NCBI RefSeq assembly: GCF_031202265.1 | Contig: NZ_CP100605.1 | Coordinates: 1 to 64,000 of the forward strand | Direction of reading: 5' to 3' | From: Bradyrhizobium sp. Ash2021 | Lineage (GTDB): Bacteria > Pseudomonadota > Alphaproteobacteria > Rhizobiales > Xanthobacteraceae | Length of the DNA: 64,000 nucleotides | Shown here: in pieces, positions 7,652-15,852 of the stretch | How the letters are laid out: the number at the start of each line of letters is the position of its first letter | Numbering within the stretch: the first letter of the stretch is position 1 | Translations under genes and position numbers: made by a program | The notes under the pieces: generated by a model | What the model saw: the letters and a program-made list of their open reading frames with translations, nothing else | Told to the model about the DNA's origin: nothing | The model's database searches: none

Positions 7652-10023
7652 TGTGCCTTCCTCCGCTCCGCGTGAAACACCGGCAGCCATTGCGCGGGGT
7701 CGTCGCCGACTTGCTTGCGAATGCCGTCGAGCAGCTCGACGGTTTCCGTGCGTCCCGACAGGACGGCGAGCGCGTCGTCGAAACCGCCGAGGTCGAGCTC
7801 CGCTACCACCGAGTTGTGGCCTTGCTTGACCAGGAACCGCCGGCTTTCAGGCGTGAGCTCTTCCTTGATCAAGCGGAATTCCGTATCGGTCAGATGGAAG
7901 CCGTCGACATAGTCCGAGCGCGTTCCCCGCGCGTTCGGCAGGAAGATTTGGGTCGGGCATTGTTCGACAATGGTATGCGCGATCGGCGAAGCGAGCGCGT
8001 CGCGTGGCGACTGCGTCCCGAACACCATCACGCCGTTCTGCTTGCGGATAGTTTTCAGCTTGTTGTTGGAAAGATCACGAAATGCCTCGTCTCCAAGCGC
8101 CTTCCAGAACTCGTCGATGTCTATGATCAGACGCCGGCCATCGATCAGGCGCTCGACGCGATGGAACAGATACATCATGAGCGGTGTGCGAACGGTGGGA
8201 TGATCCAGCAGATCGGTCATGTCGAAACCAATGAACCGGGCGTCGAGGCCGATGGCGTCGTGATCGCCATCGAGCACCCAGCCGAAAGGAGCGCCCCGGC
8301 ACCATCGCTCGAGCCGCGCACCAATGCCCTCGCGATCCTGCTGCCCGAGAAAAGCCCGCAGAGTCCCAAACGAGCGCTCCGCCTGCCGTAGTTGACCGAG
8401 TGCTCGCAACCCGGAGTCAATGCGTTCCTCCTCGATCACGGTCAGCGGGCGGGCGTCCGGCGTGACGAGTTTTCGGATCAGTTCACCCAGGAAGGAAAGG
8501 TTCGCTGGCGTCAGCTCGAGCGCCTTGAGCGGCGCGCAGCCAGTCGCAACGCCGTTGTGAAGCGTCAGATAGGTCCCACCGGAGGCGCGGACGAAAATCT
8601 CGGCGCCACGATCCTTGTCGAAGAAAACGTAGGACGCGCCGAGCCGCTCGGCCTGCGACAGCAGGAAGTTCTGCACGACGGTTTTGCCGGACCCCGAGGG
8701 GCCGCAGATGAAGGTGTTGCCGAGATCACCGTGATGAAAGGAGAAATAGTACGGCGAGCCTGACGCGGTCTTGAGCATCGCCACCGCCGGTCCCCAATGA
8801 TTACCCGCCGGCTGTCCCGTGGGATAGGTGTGGAACGGAGAAAACGCCGCGAAATTCCGCGAGTTGATCGCGCCAGTGCGTGCCCGGTATTTGAACAGCC
8901 CAGGAAGCTGCGCCCAATAGGCCGCTTCAAGTCCAAGATCTTCGCGTGCGACCACCGCACCCGCATCGGCCAGTGCACGCCGTGCTACGCTCATGTGATC
9001 CCGTAGCTGCGACGGCGTATCGGCGTAGACCAGCAGCGAGAGGTGATGATCTCCAAGCACGAATCGGTTGGATTCGAGATCGTCGAGCGCGTCAGAGAGC
9101 TCGTCGATCTGCGAGGCGGCCGGATCCTGAGCCGAGACCAACTGGTTCTGCTTGCGCGTCAGGACCGTCTTGGCGTCAGCTTTTGCCAAAAACGCGAAGG
9201 ATTGTGTGACGATGAGCTCAAACGGCGCGGAAAGCAGTGCGTTCAACAGGCTAGGCCGGGTGGACGCCGGATATTCCTTGAGTCCGAACATGCCAGCGAA
9301 GCGCGACCCGCCGGCCCCGCGAATCTCGAGGGCTTCGCGGCCGAAGATGACACGGTTTGAATAGAGCGCGGGGCCGATCGGCCCTTGCGGTAATGGCATC
9401 GGCATCCATTCCCCGGAGACAAGCGCGTGGAGCAACTCCATCGGTTCTGAGAAGGTAATGCCGCCGCGCTCAACCAATCCGACAGCACGGGCACCGTAAC
9501 GGTCGAGGGCCGCGACCATATCTCGCGTTGCATCGTCAAGCCGCTTCAGGGCCTCGCTGTCGACCTCGACGGAGTGCCCGGCGCTTCGGCCAAGCCGCCT
9601 GAAGAACGCGGCCGCCGTATCCGTCGCCGCACGCCCGGGATGATTAACCAGGGTCAGATAAAGATCGTTGCGAAACAGCGCTTCCTTGCGAAGCTGTTCG
9701 CAATATTGTGTGTCGAGTTCCGCCGCAAAAGTCGATCGGAAGGCGCCGTCCGGATAGACCGACGTCCGGCGGCGCACCAGATGGGTCCAGAGCGTGAGGC
9801 ACGGATCTGCAACATTGCGCAGGGTGAGATTCAGCTTGCCATGAAGATCGTTCAGATCCGAGGTCTCGGCAGTCTCGAACGAGGTGCCGTCGATCCGGAT
9901 CACCGTGAGCAGGGCGCGGGTTGTCAGACTGATCACCGTATCTGTGACATGCCGGCCAAATGGCAGGTAGACATCGGGCTCAATCTCCCGAATTTTGAGC
10001 GTCGCGTTACGCATAACCGACAT
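7648..10023 (-). CDS. virB4: VirB4/TrbE-family conjugation ATPase
   Basis: 791 aa from ATG 10023; ATG 10014 with AAGGG at better spacing is equally possible. N-terminal CagE_TrbE_VirB domain (residues about 150-360), Walker A CGPSGSGKTVVQN (about 465-478), VFFDKDRGAEIFVRASGG, Walker B region RLIIDIDEFWKAL, and VMVFGTQSPRDAL. It energises pilus assembly and DNA transfer at the inner membrane. Its start overlaps the end of virB3 and its stop overlaps virB5, so the operon is tightly coupled. Length is near normal for the family; no lesion seen. Confidence 0.92.
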   Translation of the reverse strand: MSVMRNATLKIREIEPDVYLPFGRHVTDTVISLTTRALLTVIRIDGTSFETAETSDLNDLHGKLNLTLRNVADPCLTLWTHLVRRRTSVYPDGAFRSTFAAELDTQYCEQLRKEALFRNDLYLTLVNHPGRAATDTAAAFFRRLGRSAGHSVEVDSEALKRLDDATRDMVAALDRYGARAVGLVERGGITFSEPMELLHALVSGEWMPMPLPQGPIGPALYSNRVIFGREALEIRGAGGSRFAGMFGLKEYPASTRPSLLNALLSAPFELIVTQSFAFLAKADAKTVLTRKQNQLVSAQDPAASQIDELSDALDDLESNRFVLGDHHLSLLVYADTPSQLRDHMSVARRALADAGAVVAREDLGLEAAYWAQLPGLFKYRARTGAINSRNFAAFSPFHTYPTGQPAGNHWGPAVAMLKTASGSPYYFSFHHGDLGNTFICGPSGSGKTVVQNFLLSQAERLGASYVFFDKDRGAEIFVRASGGTYLTLHNGVATGCAPLKALELTPANLSFLGELIRKLVTPDARPLTVIEEERIDSGLRALGQLRQAERSFGTLRAFLGQQDREGIGARLERWCRGAPFGWVLDGDHDAIGLDARFIGFDMTDLLDHPTVRTPLMMYLFHRVERLIDGRRLIIDIDEFWKALGDEAFRDLSNNKLKTIRKQNGVMVFGTQSPRDALASPIAHTIVEQCPTQIFLPNARGTRSDYVDGFHLTDTEFRLIKEELTPESRRFLVKQGHNSVVAELDLGGFDDALAVLSGRTETVELLDGIRKQVGDDPAQWLPVFHAERRKAQ

Positions 10024-10345
10024 CCCTTGTTCGATATCGGCGGATGATCTTGAGCGGCGTGCAGGACGATCCACCCCAGAAGGTGGCATTGCGCGCGCGT
10101 CCTCGGGTTTCGATCCAGGCCAGCAGAATCCGGAACATGTTGGGATCGTGGCGGCAGATGATGCGGCAAAGACCATGGATGGGAATCACGACCAGGCCGT
10201 AGACGATACTCCCGGCCACCAGGAACAGGATGCAGGAGAACATCACATTGAGCGCCATGGCCTCCATCGTCACGCCGGCAATCATGGCGGGACGCGTGCA
10301 GGCCAGGAACAAGGTGTCCTCCGTGAGACGCGCGGCCTCGATCAT
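10007..10345 (-). CDS. virB3: VirB3/TrbD-family protein
   Basis: 112 aa from ATG 10345, overlapping the virB2 stop (TGATG). LACTRPAMIAGVTMEAMALN and hydrophobic VMFSCILFLVAGSIVYGLVV are characteristic of VirB3, a small inner-membrane partner of VirB4. The tail ends in WGGSSCTPLKIIRRY. Confidence 0.85.
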   Translation of the reverse strand: MIEAARLTEDTLFLACTRPAMIAGVTMEAMALNVMFSCILFLVAGSIVYGLVVIPIHGLCRIICRHDPNMFRILLAWIETRGRARNATFWGGSSCTPLKIIRRYRTRDVGYA

Positions 10346-10641
10346 CAATGACCTCCGGTCAAGGTCGAGACCACCTCGGACGCGCCGAACGTGATGGCGA
10401 CGCCGAGCACGACATAGGCGGCCTTGCGAAGATCGAGGTAGCCGAACATCCAGGCGATGCCGACGATGATGACCGCCAGCGTCGCCAGCAGACGAGCGAC
10501 GTTCCCAGTCAGCATGTTGACAATGTTCTGCAGCACGCCTTCAATGTTCGCGGTCTGCGCCAGCGCCGGCTCTACCAAGGCGATGCAGAGAACGGCTCCC
10601 ATGCAAAGGAGGGCAGCTGAGCGTTTAAGAGGAGAAGTCAT
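10345..10641 (-). CDS. virB2: VirB2/TrbC-family pilin
   Basis: 98 aa. Signal peptide with LCIALVEPALAQ cleavage region, then two hydrophobic helices (LLATLAVIIVGIAWMFGYLD and AAYVVLGVAITFGASEVVST), the TrbC/VirB2 major pilin layout. CGGAG lies 7 nt before ATG 10641. First gene of the operon on the minus strand; its promoter should lie in 10642-10800. Confidence 0.88.
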   Translation of the reverse strand: MTSPLKRSAALLCMGAVLCIALVEPALAQTANIEGVLQNIVNMLTGNVARLLATLAVIIVGIAWMFGYLDLRKAAYVVLGVAITFGASEVVSTLTGGH

Positions 10642-10800
10642 GACACGGCTCCGATTGGCAGTGCAGCCGGACTCATCCGGACCGCGTTATTGAGTTGAGA
10701 TAGGAAAATGATGGTTCTCATCGCTCATAGACGAAGGCTGACGTGCCTAGTCCTGAGCGATAGACGTCCCAGCGCGGATGCTCAGGCTCACGCGCTTCGC

Positions 10801-10938
10801 ATGGCCGCTGAAGGCGCCGTCGCTGCCTACGAAAAGGTCGTCGGCGAGACCTGGAAGCCTTTCGAGCGTCCCGTCGACAACACGACCGACACCGTCGGCC
10901 GGAAGGCGGCCAAGGCGCAGATGTCGGCGTTCGACTAA
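10801..10938 (+). CDS. Conserved 45-aa protein, copy 1 of the duplicated cassette
   Basis: MAAEGAVAAYEKVVGETWKP begins at ATG 10801. It shares about two thirds of its residues with the copy at 19246 and has identical length, and both are followed by the same double hairpin and then ardC sequence. The frame is open upstream to 10708 but similarity begins at this ATG. No known family; a Trp-Lys-Pro-Phe-Glu-Arg core is conserved between copies. Confidence 0.55.
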   Translation: MAAEGAVAAYEKVVGETWKPFERPVDNTTDTVGRKAAKAQMSAFD

Positions 10939-10944
10939 CCGTCA

Positions 10945-11017
10945 GCGCGGGGCCTCGGCCCCGCGCCTCTTCCACTGCAGCCACCTGAAGGGCCGGTCCG
11001 CGAGACCGGCCCTTTTT
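10945..11017 (+). terminator. Double hairpin terminator
   Basis: GCGCGGGGCC/GGCCCCGCGC (10945-10966), then GGCCGGTC/GACCGGCC followed by TTTTT (10990-11017). The same pair follows the paralogous 45-aa ORF at 19389-19460. Confidence 0.75.
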
Positions 11018-11195
11018 CGTGCTGCCGCTGCAACAAAGGGAGCCGCCGCCCGTGCTGCTCGCCATCGTCGGCCCCTCCCGGTCCGTGGTCCTGCGCCGGA
11101 CCCAATGTCCGCGCAACGGCTTCGCCGTCCTTCGCGCTGCTTCGGCCCTTCGGGTGCGCGGACTTTGGGCCCGGCGGTGGCGGCCCCCGTGAGGA

Positions 11196-11212
11196 GCCGC
11201 GATGGGCGCGGC
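11196..11212 (+). promoter_or_regulatory. Conserved leader hairpin upstream of ardC
   Basis: GCCGCG-ATGGG-CGCGGC, a 6-bp stem with an ATGGG loop 22 nt before the ardC start. The same hairpin, with a 7-bp stem, precedes both intact DUF736 genes (12777 and 20659). Confidence 0.6.
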
Positions 11213-11234
11213 CTCCCGAACGGAGGTTATAATA

Positions 11235-12161
11235 ATGAGCAGGAACGGAGAAAAGTCGCGAGGCGACCTGTACGCCCGCATCACGGACCGCATCATCGCC
11301 GAACTCGAACGCGGCGGGCGCCCCTGGGTTCAACCTTGGACCGCCGCGAATATGGCGGGCCGCATCACCCGACCGCTGCGACACAACGGCCAGCCCTATA
11401 CGGGTATCAACGTCTTGCTGCTTTGGTCAGAAGCCGTCGCGCGCGGCTTCCGCTCTCCAATCTGGATGACGTTCAAGCAGGCCAGCGAACTCGGCGCGCA
11501 TGTCCGTAAGGGTGAGACCGGCAGCACCGTGGTGTATGCGAGCCGCTTCACCAAGACGGAAACCGACGCTCACGGCGACGAAGTCGAAAGAGATATCCCC
11601 TTCCTCAAAGCCTATACCGTCTTTTGCGTCGATCAAATCGATGGCTTGCCGGAGCAATACTACGGTCGGCCGGCCGTCGTCGCATCAACGATCGAGCGCA
11701 ACGCGCACGCCGACGCTTTCTTTGCCAACACCGGCGCGATAGTTCGGCACGGCGGCTCGATGGCGTTTTACGCGCCCTCGTCCGATCACATTCAGATGCC
11801 GCCGATCGAAAGTTTTCGCGACACGGGCTCCTATGTCGCCGTCAGAGCCCATGAGACCGTGCACTGGACCGCTCCCGCTCACCGCGTGAATCGCGATCTC
11901 AGCCGTTACGGCAAGGATCGGAGCGAACGTGCGCGCGAAGAGCTGATTGCCGAACTCGGGAGCTGCTTCCTCTGCGCGGATCTCGGAATCTCTCCTGAAC
12001 TGGAACCGCGGCCGGATCATGCAAGCTACCTTGCGTCGTGGTTGGAGGTCTTGTCTAGTGAGAAGCGCTTTATCTTCTCGGCTGCCGCGCATGCGCAACG
12101 CGCCGTCGCTTATCTGCACGACCAGCAGCCGAAGGCAGCAGACGTCGAGGAGGCGGCATGA
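11235..12161 (+). CDS. ardC: ArdC-like antirestriction protein / zincin metallopeptidase
   Basis: 308 aa from ATG 11235 with CGGAGG 8 nt upstream. N-terminal ssDNA-binding ArdC domain (DLYARITDRIIAELERGGRP, WVQPW, YTGINVLLLW, WMTFKQASELGAHVRKGE, residues about 8-130). C-terminal metallopeptidase domain with HETVHW (HExxH) near residue 225 and a downstream Glu in REELIAELGSCFL. In conjugative plasmids ArdC protects incoming DNA from restriction. Full length here, whereas the copy at 19474-20040 lacks the whole ssDNA-binding half. Confidence 0.88.
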   Translation: MSRNGEKSRGDLYARITDRIIAELERGGRPWVQPWTAANMAGRITRPLRHNGQPYTGINVLLLWSEAVARGFRSPIWMTFKQASELGAHVRKGETGSTVVYASRFTKTETDAHGDEVERDIPFLKAYTVFCVDQIDGLPEQYYGRPAVVASTIERNAHADAFFANTGAIVRHGGSMAFYAPSSDHIQMPPIESFRDTGSYVAVRAHETVHWTAPAHRVNRDLSRYGKDRSERAREELIAELGSCFLCADLGISPELEPRPDHASYLASWLEVLSSEKRFIFSAAAHAQRAVAYLHDQQPKAADVEEAA

Positions 12162-12776
12162 TGAGCGCACAGGGTGATTGGCGCCGGCCCTTACGTATCC
12201 GGATCTCGGCGCAGACTGCAGCCGCTTGCTTGGCCGCTCGACGGCCAGCGCCCTTTATTCCTCGTGCTGCGCGACCTGACAATGATCTTGCTTGCCTTCC
12301 TTCGAGGGGGAATGACGTTCTGGCTTTGCACAGGTCGTCGCTTTGCCGAGCAAATCTCGCTCGCGGCCTGCGGGTTCACTTTGCGGGCCGCGGGACTCTT
12401 GACGGCCGAGCAGCGCGCTTACCTTTCCGGTTCGGGCTTCGACGCGCAAGCCTGAGGAATGCCAGATGTGTGCGGTGAGCGGTGATCGAGGTTCTGTCCT
12501 CGGTCAAGATTTCGATGATCGCAATTCGTGTTCCTCGGCCGTTTCTTCTGGCACACCCACGTCGTCCTCGATTGGGCATATCTGACCGAAGGGCGTCGTC
12601 GCTTAAGCGCCGCCTCGCTCTTAACCCCGCAACAGCCGGTTACGACTTCTTCCCCTGGACCGCTGCGCGTCCATTCCTCGCGCAAGACAAGAAAGTCGTG
12701 CCCTGGCTGCCCTCTACTGCGTGCCGGCCCCTTCGGGGTGCGGGTCGACCGCCTCCGGTCTGTCGCCAGCCATCGA
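12162..12776 (+). other. Long conserved leader between ardC and DUF736
   Basis: No convincing gene. From about 12330 to the DUF736 start the sequence is strongly similar to 20220-20700, including the ends of short frames (AEQISLAACG...TLRA...GLL) and later GRRRLSA...SLL, but frames around these differ. Conservation of the whole stretch and its hairpin-rich end suggest a structured 5' leader or a lost small gene. Confidence 0.5.
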
Positions 12777-12795
12777 GGCCGCGATGGGCGCGGCC
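12777..12795 (+). promoter_or_regulatory. Leader hairpin upstream of DUF736 copy 1
   Basis: GGCCGCG-ATGGG-CGCGGCC: 7-bp stem, ATGGG loop, ending 23 nt before the DUF736 start codon. Confidence 0.6.
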
Positions 12796-12818
12796 CGGGA
12801 AACTGAAAGGACACGACA

Positions 12819-13130
12819 ATGGCGACCATCGGCACCTTCACCTCGACCGGCAACGGCTTCACCGGCACGGTTCGCACCCTCGCCCTCAATGCCAAGGCCA
12901 AGCTGGTTCGGGTCGAGAACCCCTCCGACAAGGGACCGCACTTCCGCATCTTCGCCGGTAATGTCGAGCTGGGAGCGGCCTGGCAGAAGACCGCGAAGGA
13001 CACCGAGCGCGATTACCTCTCGGTCAAGCTGGACGACCCGAGCTTCCCGGCTCCGATCTACGCCACCCTGATCGAGATCGAAGGCCAGGATGGTCTCCAG
13101 CTCATCTGGTCCCGCCCCAACCGGGATTGA
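12819..13130 (+). CDS. DUF736 family protein, copy 1
   Basis: 103 aa, ATG 12819 preceded by [34 protein letters not shown], then [42 protein letters not shown] and [10 protein letters not shown] cover the complete DUF736 domain, a small beta-rich protein found almost only on conjugative elements of alphaproteobacteria, usually near ardC, parA or relaxase genes. Role unknown. About 90% identical by eye to copy 2 at 20701. Confidence 0.92.
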   Translation: MATIGTFTSTGNGFTGTVRTLALNAKAKLVRVENPSDKGPHFRIFAGNVELGAAWQKTAKDTERDYLSVKLDDPSFPAPIYATLIEIEGQDGLQLIWSRPNRD

Positions 13131-13152
13131 GGGTCGGCGGCAGCGGTCTCGC

Positions 13153-13170
13153 CGAAAGGCGGGACCGTCT
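13153..13170 (+). terminator. Hairpin after DUF736 copy 1
   Basis: GGTCTCGCC-GAAA-GGCGGGACC-type stem with a GNRA loop; equivalent hairpins follow the other two DUF736 copies. Confidence 0.55.
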
Positions 13171-13226
13171 GGCCGCTGTGCTTACCCCCGGTCACGGGAC
13201 TGTGACGCCTCTGGCGCATGTCATTC

Positions 13227-13239
13227 AAATGCATTACAT
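13227..13239 (+). promoter_or_regulatory. Shared promoter/operator motif of the RelB-ParE operon
   Basis: AAATGCATTACAT, 24 nt before the relB start, includes a TACATT -10-like box. The identical 13-mer in the same orientation to its gene lies at 15398-15386 before prlF. Confidence 0.5.
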
Positions 13240-13263
13240 TAGCCGCGAATAGAGGAGGTCGCT

Positions 13264-13572
13264 ATGGCTTCGAATGCCCTGGTCCAGACCCGCATCGATG
13301 CGGACGTAAAGGAAAAGGCCACCGCGGTTCTGGAAAACATGGGTCTCACAGTATCCGACGCCGTGCGGATCCTGCTGACACGCACGGCCAACGAAGGAAT
13401 GCTTCCGCTGGAGCTTGTGAGCAACAGCCAAGCTTACGATAGCTGGTTTCGTGAGAAGGTGCGCCAGGCGCTGGCGGATACCCAGCCCAATCTCGATGAT
13501 TCCGAGGTCGAAGCGCATTTCGCGCAACGCCGTGCCGCTGCGCTTCGAAAAGCGGCGGAGCATGAGCGGTGA
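13264..13572 (+). CDS. relB: RelB/DinJ-family antitoxin
   Basis: 102 aa, ATG 13264 with GAGGAGG upstream. LVQTRIDADVKEKATAVLEN, MGLTVSDAVRILLTRTANEG is the ribbon-helix-helix DNA-binding N-terminus of the RelB/DinJ family; the Ala/Arg-rich C-terminal tail (HFAQRRAAALRKAA) is the likely toxin-wrapping part. It overlaps the toxin start by 4 nt and should autorepress through 13227-13239. Confidence 0.9.
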   Translation: MASNALVQTRIDADVKEKATAVLENMGLTVSDAVRILLTRTANEGMLPLELVSNSQAYDSWFREKVRQALADTQPNLDDSEVEAHFAQRRAAALRKAAEHER

Positions 13573-13865
13573 AGCTCGTCTGGTCGCGCTTCGCATTGTC
13601 CGATCGCGACGGCATTTTCAGCTACATCGAAGCCGAGAATCCTCGTGCCGCGGTTCATGTTGATGAACAGATTGCCGATGCCGCGCGGCGCCTGCTCAAG
13701 TTTCCTGAGAGTGGCCGGCCCGGGCGTGTCGCTGGCACGCGCGAGTTGGTTATCCCGCGCACACCTTATGTCGCGGCCTACCTGGTCGACGGTGAAACCG
13801 TTCGCATCTTGCGCATGCTTCATGGCGCGCAGATGTGGCCCGACGAACTTACCAATGACGATTGA
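13569..13865 (+). CDS. parE: RelE/ParE-family toxin
   Basis: 98 aa from GTG 13569. [60 protein letters not shown] and [14 protein letters not shown] match the ParE/RelE toxin fold; the GTRELV and the RxLHGxxxWP end are typical of ParE-like members. Partner of the upstream RelB. Whether it cuts mRNA or poisons gyrase cannot be told from sequence. Confidence 0.88.
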   Translation: MKLVWSRFALSDRDGIFSYIEAENPRAAVHVDEQIADAARRLLKFPESGRPGRVAGTRELVIPRTPYVAAYLVDGETVRILRMLHGAQMWPDELTNDD

Positions 13866-13945
13866 GGCCGGCTCCGTACAGTATTCTGCGACCGGAGCTG
13901 GATCTCTATTTGCGGCTATTTTTGCCGATGCTCCGGGTTCGGCTG

Positions 13946-14103
13946 GAGCGGCCTGGCAGAAGACCGCCAAGGACACCGAGCGCGATTATCTCTCGGTCAA
14001 GCTGGACGACCCGAGCTTCCCGGCTCAGATCTACGCCACCCTGATCGAGGTGGAAGGCCAGGACGGTCTCCAGCTCATCTGGTCCCGCCCGAACCGGGAT
14101 TGA
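13946..14103 (+). pseudogene. DUF736, 3' fragment (third copy)
   Basis: From 13946 the sequence encodes [20 protein letters not shown] and then the rest of DUF736 to the stop, nearly identical to copies 1 and 2. The first half of the gene is absent; upstream sequence is unrelated. It abuts the end of the RelB-ParE operon, so a copy was probably cut by the insertion or recombination that brought that operon. Confidence 0.8.
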
Positions 14104-14117
14104 GGGCCCGCGGCAAC

Positions 14118-14141
14118 GGCCTCGCCGAAAGGCGGGGCCGT
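14118..14141 (+). terminator. Hairpin after DUF736 fragment
   Basis: GGCCTCGCC-GAAA-GGCGGGGCC stem-loop followed by TTTCT, the same as after copy 2. Confidence 0.6.
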
Positions 14142-14221
14142 TTCTGCAAGAATACCAGCACATGTGCGCACGCTCGAGGCGCCAGGCGCGGGTATAGAGC
14201 CTGTTTAGCTTGTCCCGGTGA

Positions 14222-14292
14222 ATCGTAGCCATGCTACGATGACATGTATCGACCAGTTTGAATTGGAGGCCAAAGTCGTAGTTGGACTACGA
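14222..14292. promoter_or_regulatory. Pair of related inverted repeats (operator-like), orphaned
   Basis: ATCGTAGC-CAT-GCTACGAT (14222-14240) and TCGTAGT-TGG-ACTACGA (14276-14292) share TCGTAG half-sites and have centres 53 bp apart, about five helical turns. A GAGGAG follows at 14303, but no gene starts there. They look like operators of a regulator or toxin-antitoxin operon whose genes were lost. Confidence 0.5.
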
Positions 14293-14321
14293 TAACTAAC
14301 ACCAATCTAAACGAGGAGAGC

Positions 14322-14513
14322 GACCGTTATCGATCCTGCACCAGGGGCAGGATTAAAAAACGTCCCTACGCGCAACACGTCGCTGTCTGTCGCCCTGCGC
14401 AGGCCGAGCTCCGCGACGAGATTCTGCGTCGCGCCGGGATGCCGAGTTGCTCCGCTATCGTCCGCCGAGACGGCCGAGCCACACCGAACGCTCGGTTGCC
14501 GGCCGAGCGTGAG
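14322..14513. other. Intergenic, one hairpin
   Basis: ATCCTGC/GCAGGAT stem at about 14333-14353 followed by TAAAAAA. No coding region recognised in the rest. Confidence 0.35.
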
Positions 14514-15017
14514 CTACGCCTTGGGAGCGGCGCGAGCCAGCCGTCGCTTCGCCGAATCTGCGCGCGCCGCCGCGAGCAAGTCGGTCCAGCTGTCGGGCGG
14601 ATTGCCGCGATTGAGCATCCTGCGAAACACCGCATAGGCGTCATTGGCGCTCTCATAAGCGCGCAGCGTCGAATCATCGTTGACCCAGGCAAGGACGATG
14701 ATCTTGGCGCGCGCCGATTGCTGGTAACGAAAAAACAGCCGGAACTGCTGCAGGAATTTTGCCCGGAACCAATGCTTGTACGCGTCGCCGAGCGTGCCGC
14801 CCTGGCGGTAGGTGTCGCGGGTCGGGTCGCTCGGAATGTCTTCGAACGCGACCTTGAGAACAGCCGCGAGCAGTTTTGTAGCGCGCTTCTTCTTGTATCC
14901 TTGCGGGTCTTTCTTCCGCGCTTTTTCGACGGCGCCGATCATCGCCTCAAGCTGGTCGAGAAACAGCGGGTGCGCGTAGATCGTCCAGCCGTTGATTTCG
15001 AGCGTCTCGTCGCTCAC
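14514..15017 (-). CDS. yhaV: YhaV-family toxin
   Basis: 167 aa from GTG 15017, overlapping the prlF stop by 4 nt. INGWTIYAHPLFLDQLEAMI, KARKKDPQGYKKKRATKLLA, DPTRDTYRQGGTLGDAYKHW, FRAKFLQQFRLFFRYQQSAR and IIVLAWVNDDSTLRAYESAN cover the YhaV ribosome-dependent RNase family end to end. Paired with the PrlF antitoxin upstream. Confidence 0.92.
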   Translation of the reverse strand: MSDETLEINGWTIYAHPLFLDQLEAMIGAVEKARKKDPQGYKKKRATKLLAAVLKVAFEDIPSDPTRDTYRQGGTLGDAYKHWFRAKFLQQFRLFFRYQQSARAKIIVLAWVNDDSTLRAYESANDAYAVFRRMLNRGNPPDSWTDLLAAARADSAKRRLARAAPKA

Positions 15018-15355
15018 GCCTCGTCATCCGCAAGCGGCGCGTCGAGATCGACCTTAACGCCCTTGACCAGGTCCCTGCCGCGAGACACGAGTGTGCGCGG
15101 CACTGGCCGGATCCGCGACGGCTCTTTTGCCATGTCGCGCGCGAGGAATGCGAGAAACTTGCCGATCACGGGATCGCCGTCCTCGACCTGAGCCACCTTC
15201 TTCGCGATCACGACGGTGCCATCCGCAAGCCCACGAAACACCACCTGATCGCGCTTGCCGAGCGCGAGCATCTTCCGGATCGCCGCGGGCACGGTGGTCT
15301 GACCACGCTCGGTGATGGTGGCGGGGATTTCGAGAATTTCAGCCGTTTTCGCCAT
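15014..15355 (-). CDS. prlF: PrlF (SohA)-family AbrB-type antitoxin
   Basis: 113 aa from ATG 15355 with CGGAGG 6 nt upstream. TITERGQTTVPAAIRKMLAL and DQVVFRGLADGTVVI form a SpoVT/AbrB swapped-hairpin DNA-binding domain; the tail DPVIGKFLAFLARDM is the YhaV-binding part. Expected to autorepress at the promoter near 15386-15398. Confidence 0.92.
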   Translation of the reverse strand: MAKTAEILEIPATITERGQTTVPAAIRKMLALGKRDQVVFRGLADGTVVIAKKVAQVEDGDPVIGKFLAFLARDMAKEPSRIRPVPRTLVSRGRDLVKGVKVDLDAPLADDEA

Positions 15356-15385
15356 GGCCGGCCTCCGAAGTTGCAACACTTTCCG

Positions 15386-15411
15386 ATGTAATGCATTTGC
15401 ATTGTAAGTCA
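15386..15411 (-). promoter_or_regulatory. Predicted prlF-yhaV promoter with shared motif
   Basis: On the minus strand TTGACT, about 16 nt, then TACATC, overlapping AAATGCATTACAT and the palindromic ATGCAAATGCAT. The 13-mer is identical to that before relB at 13227. Confidence 0.55.
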
Positions 15412-15564
15412 AGCCGCGCCGCGGGCGGGATCGATGCAGCCGCCGCTGGTGTTCGCCCGGGTGATGCCGGTGATGCACCACGTGGTGCACAATTGGGATC
15501 TAGTCGCCGGTGGGGTAACGGGCCTACGTTTCGGGCGCAAAAATCTCGCCAGCGAATACGCCCC

Positions 15565-15843
15565 ATGCAGAACCCACCGCTTGATCCTGATGTCGCCGAT
15601 GACGCGCCGACCGCGCCGATCCTGACCGGCTATGACGAAGAGCACCTGATCACGTATCTCCGTCTGCTCGACGCCGAAAGGGACGGCGCCGACTGGACGG
15701 AGGTCGTGCGGATCGTGCTGCACCTCGATCCCGATCGCGAGCCGGATCGGGCGCGCCGCGCCTGGGCAACCCATCTGGCCCGCGCGCGCTGGATGACCGA
15801 GAACGGCTATCGCCATCTGCTGCGTGGCGAGGCCCCGCACTGA
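15565..15843 (+). CDS. DUF2285-like small protein (possible QseM-type anti-activator)
   Basis: 92 aa from ATG 15565. TGYDEEHLITYLRLLDAERD, GADWTEVVRIVLHLDPDREP and ARARWMTENGYRHLLRGEAP match, from memory, the small DUF2285 proteins of rhizobial integrative elements. In ICEMlSymR7A one such protein, QseM, is an anti-activator of excision and transfer; whether this protein does the same is inference. A full N-terminal DUF6499 activator partner is not visible in the window. Confidence 0.6.
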   Translation: MQNPPLDPDVADDAPTAPILTGYDEEHLITYLRLLDAERDGADWTEVVRIVLHLDPDREPDRARRAWATHLARARWMTENGYRHLLRGEAPH

Positions 15844-15852
15844 CCTGGCGCC

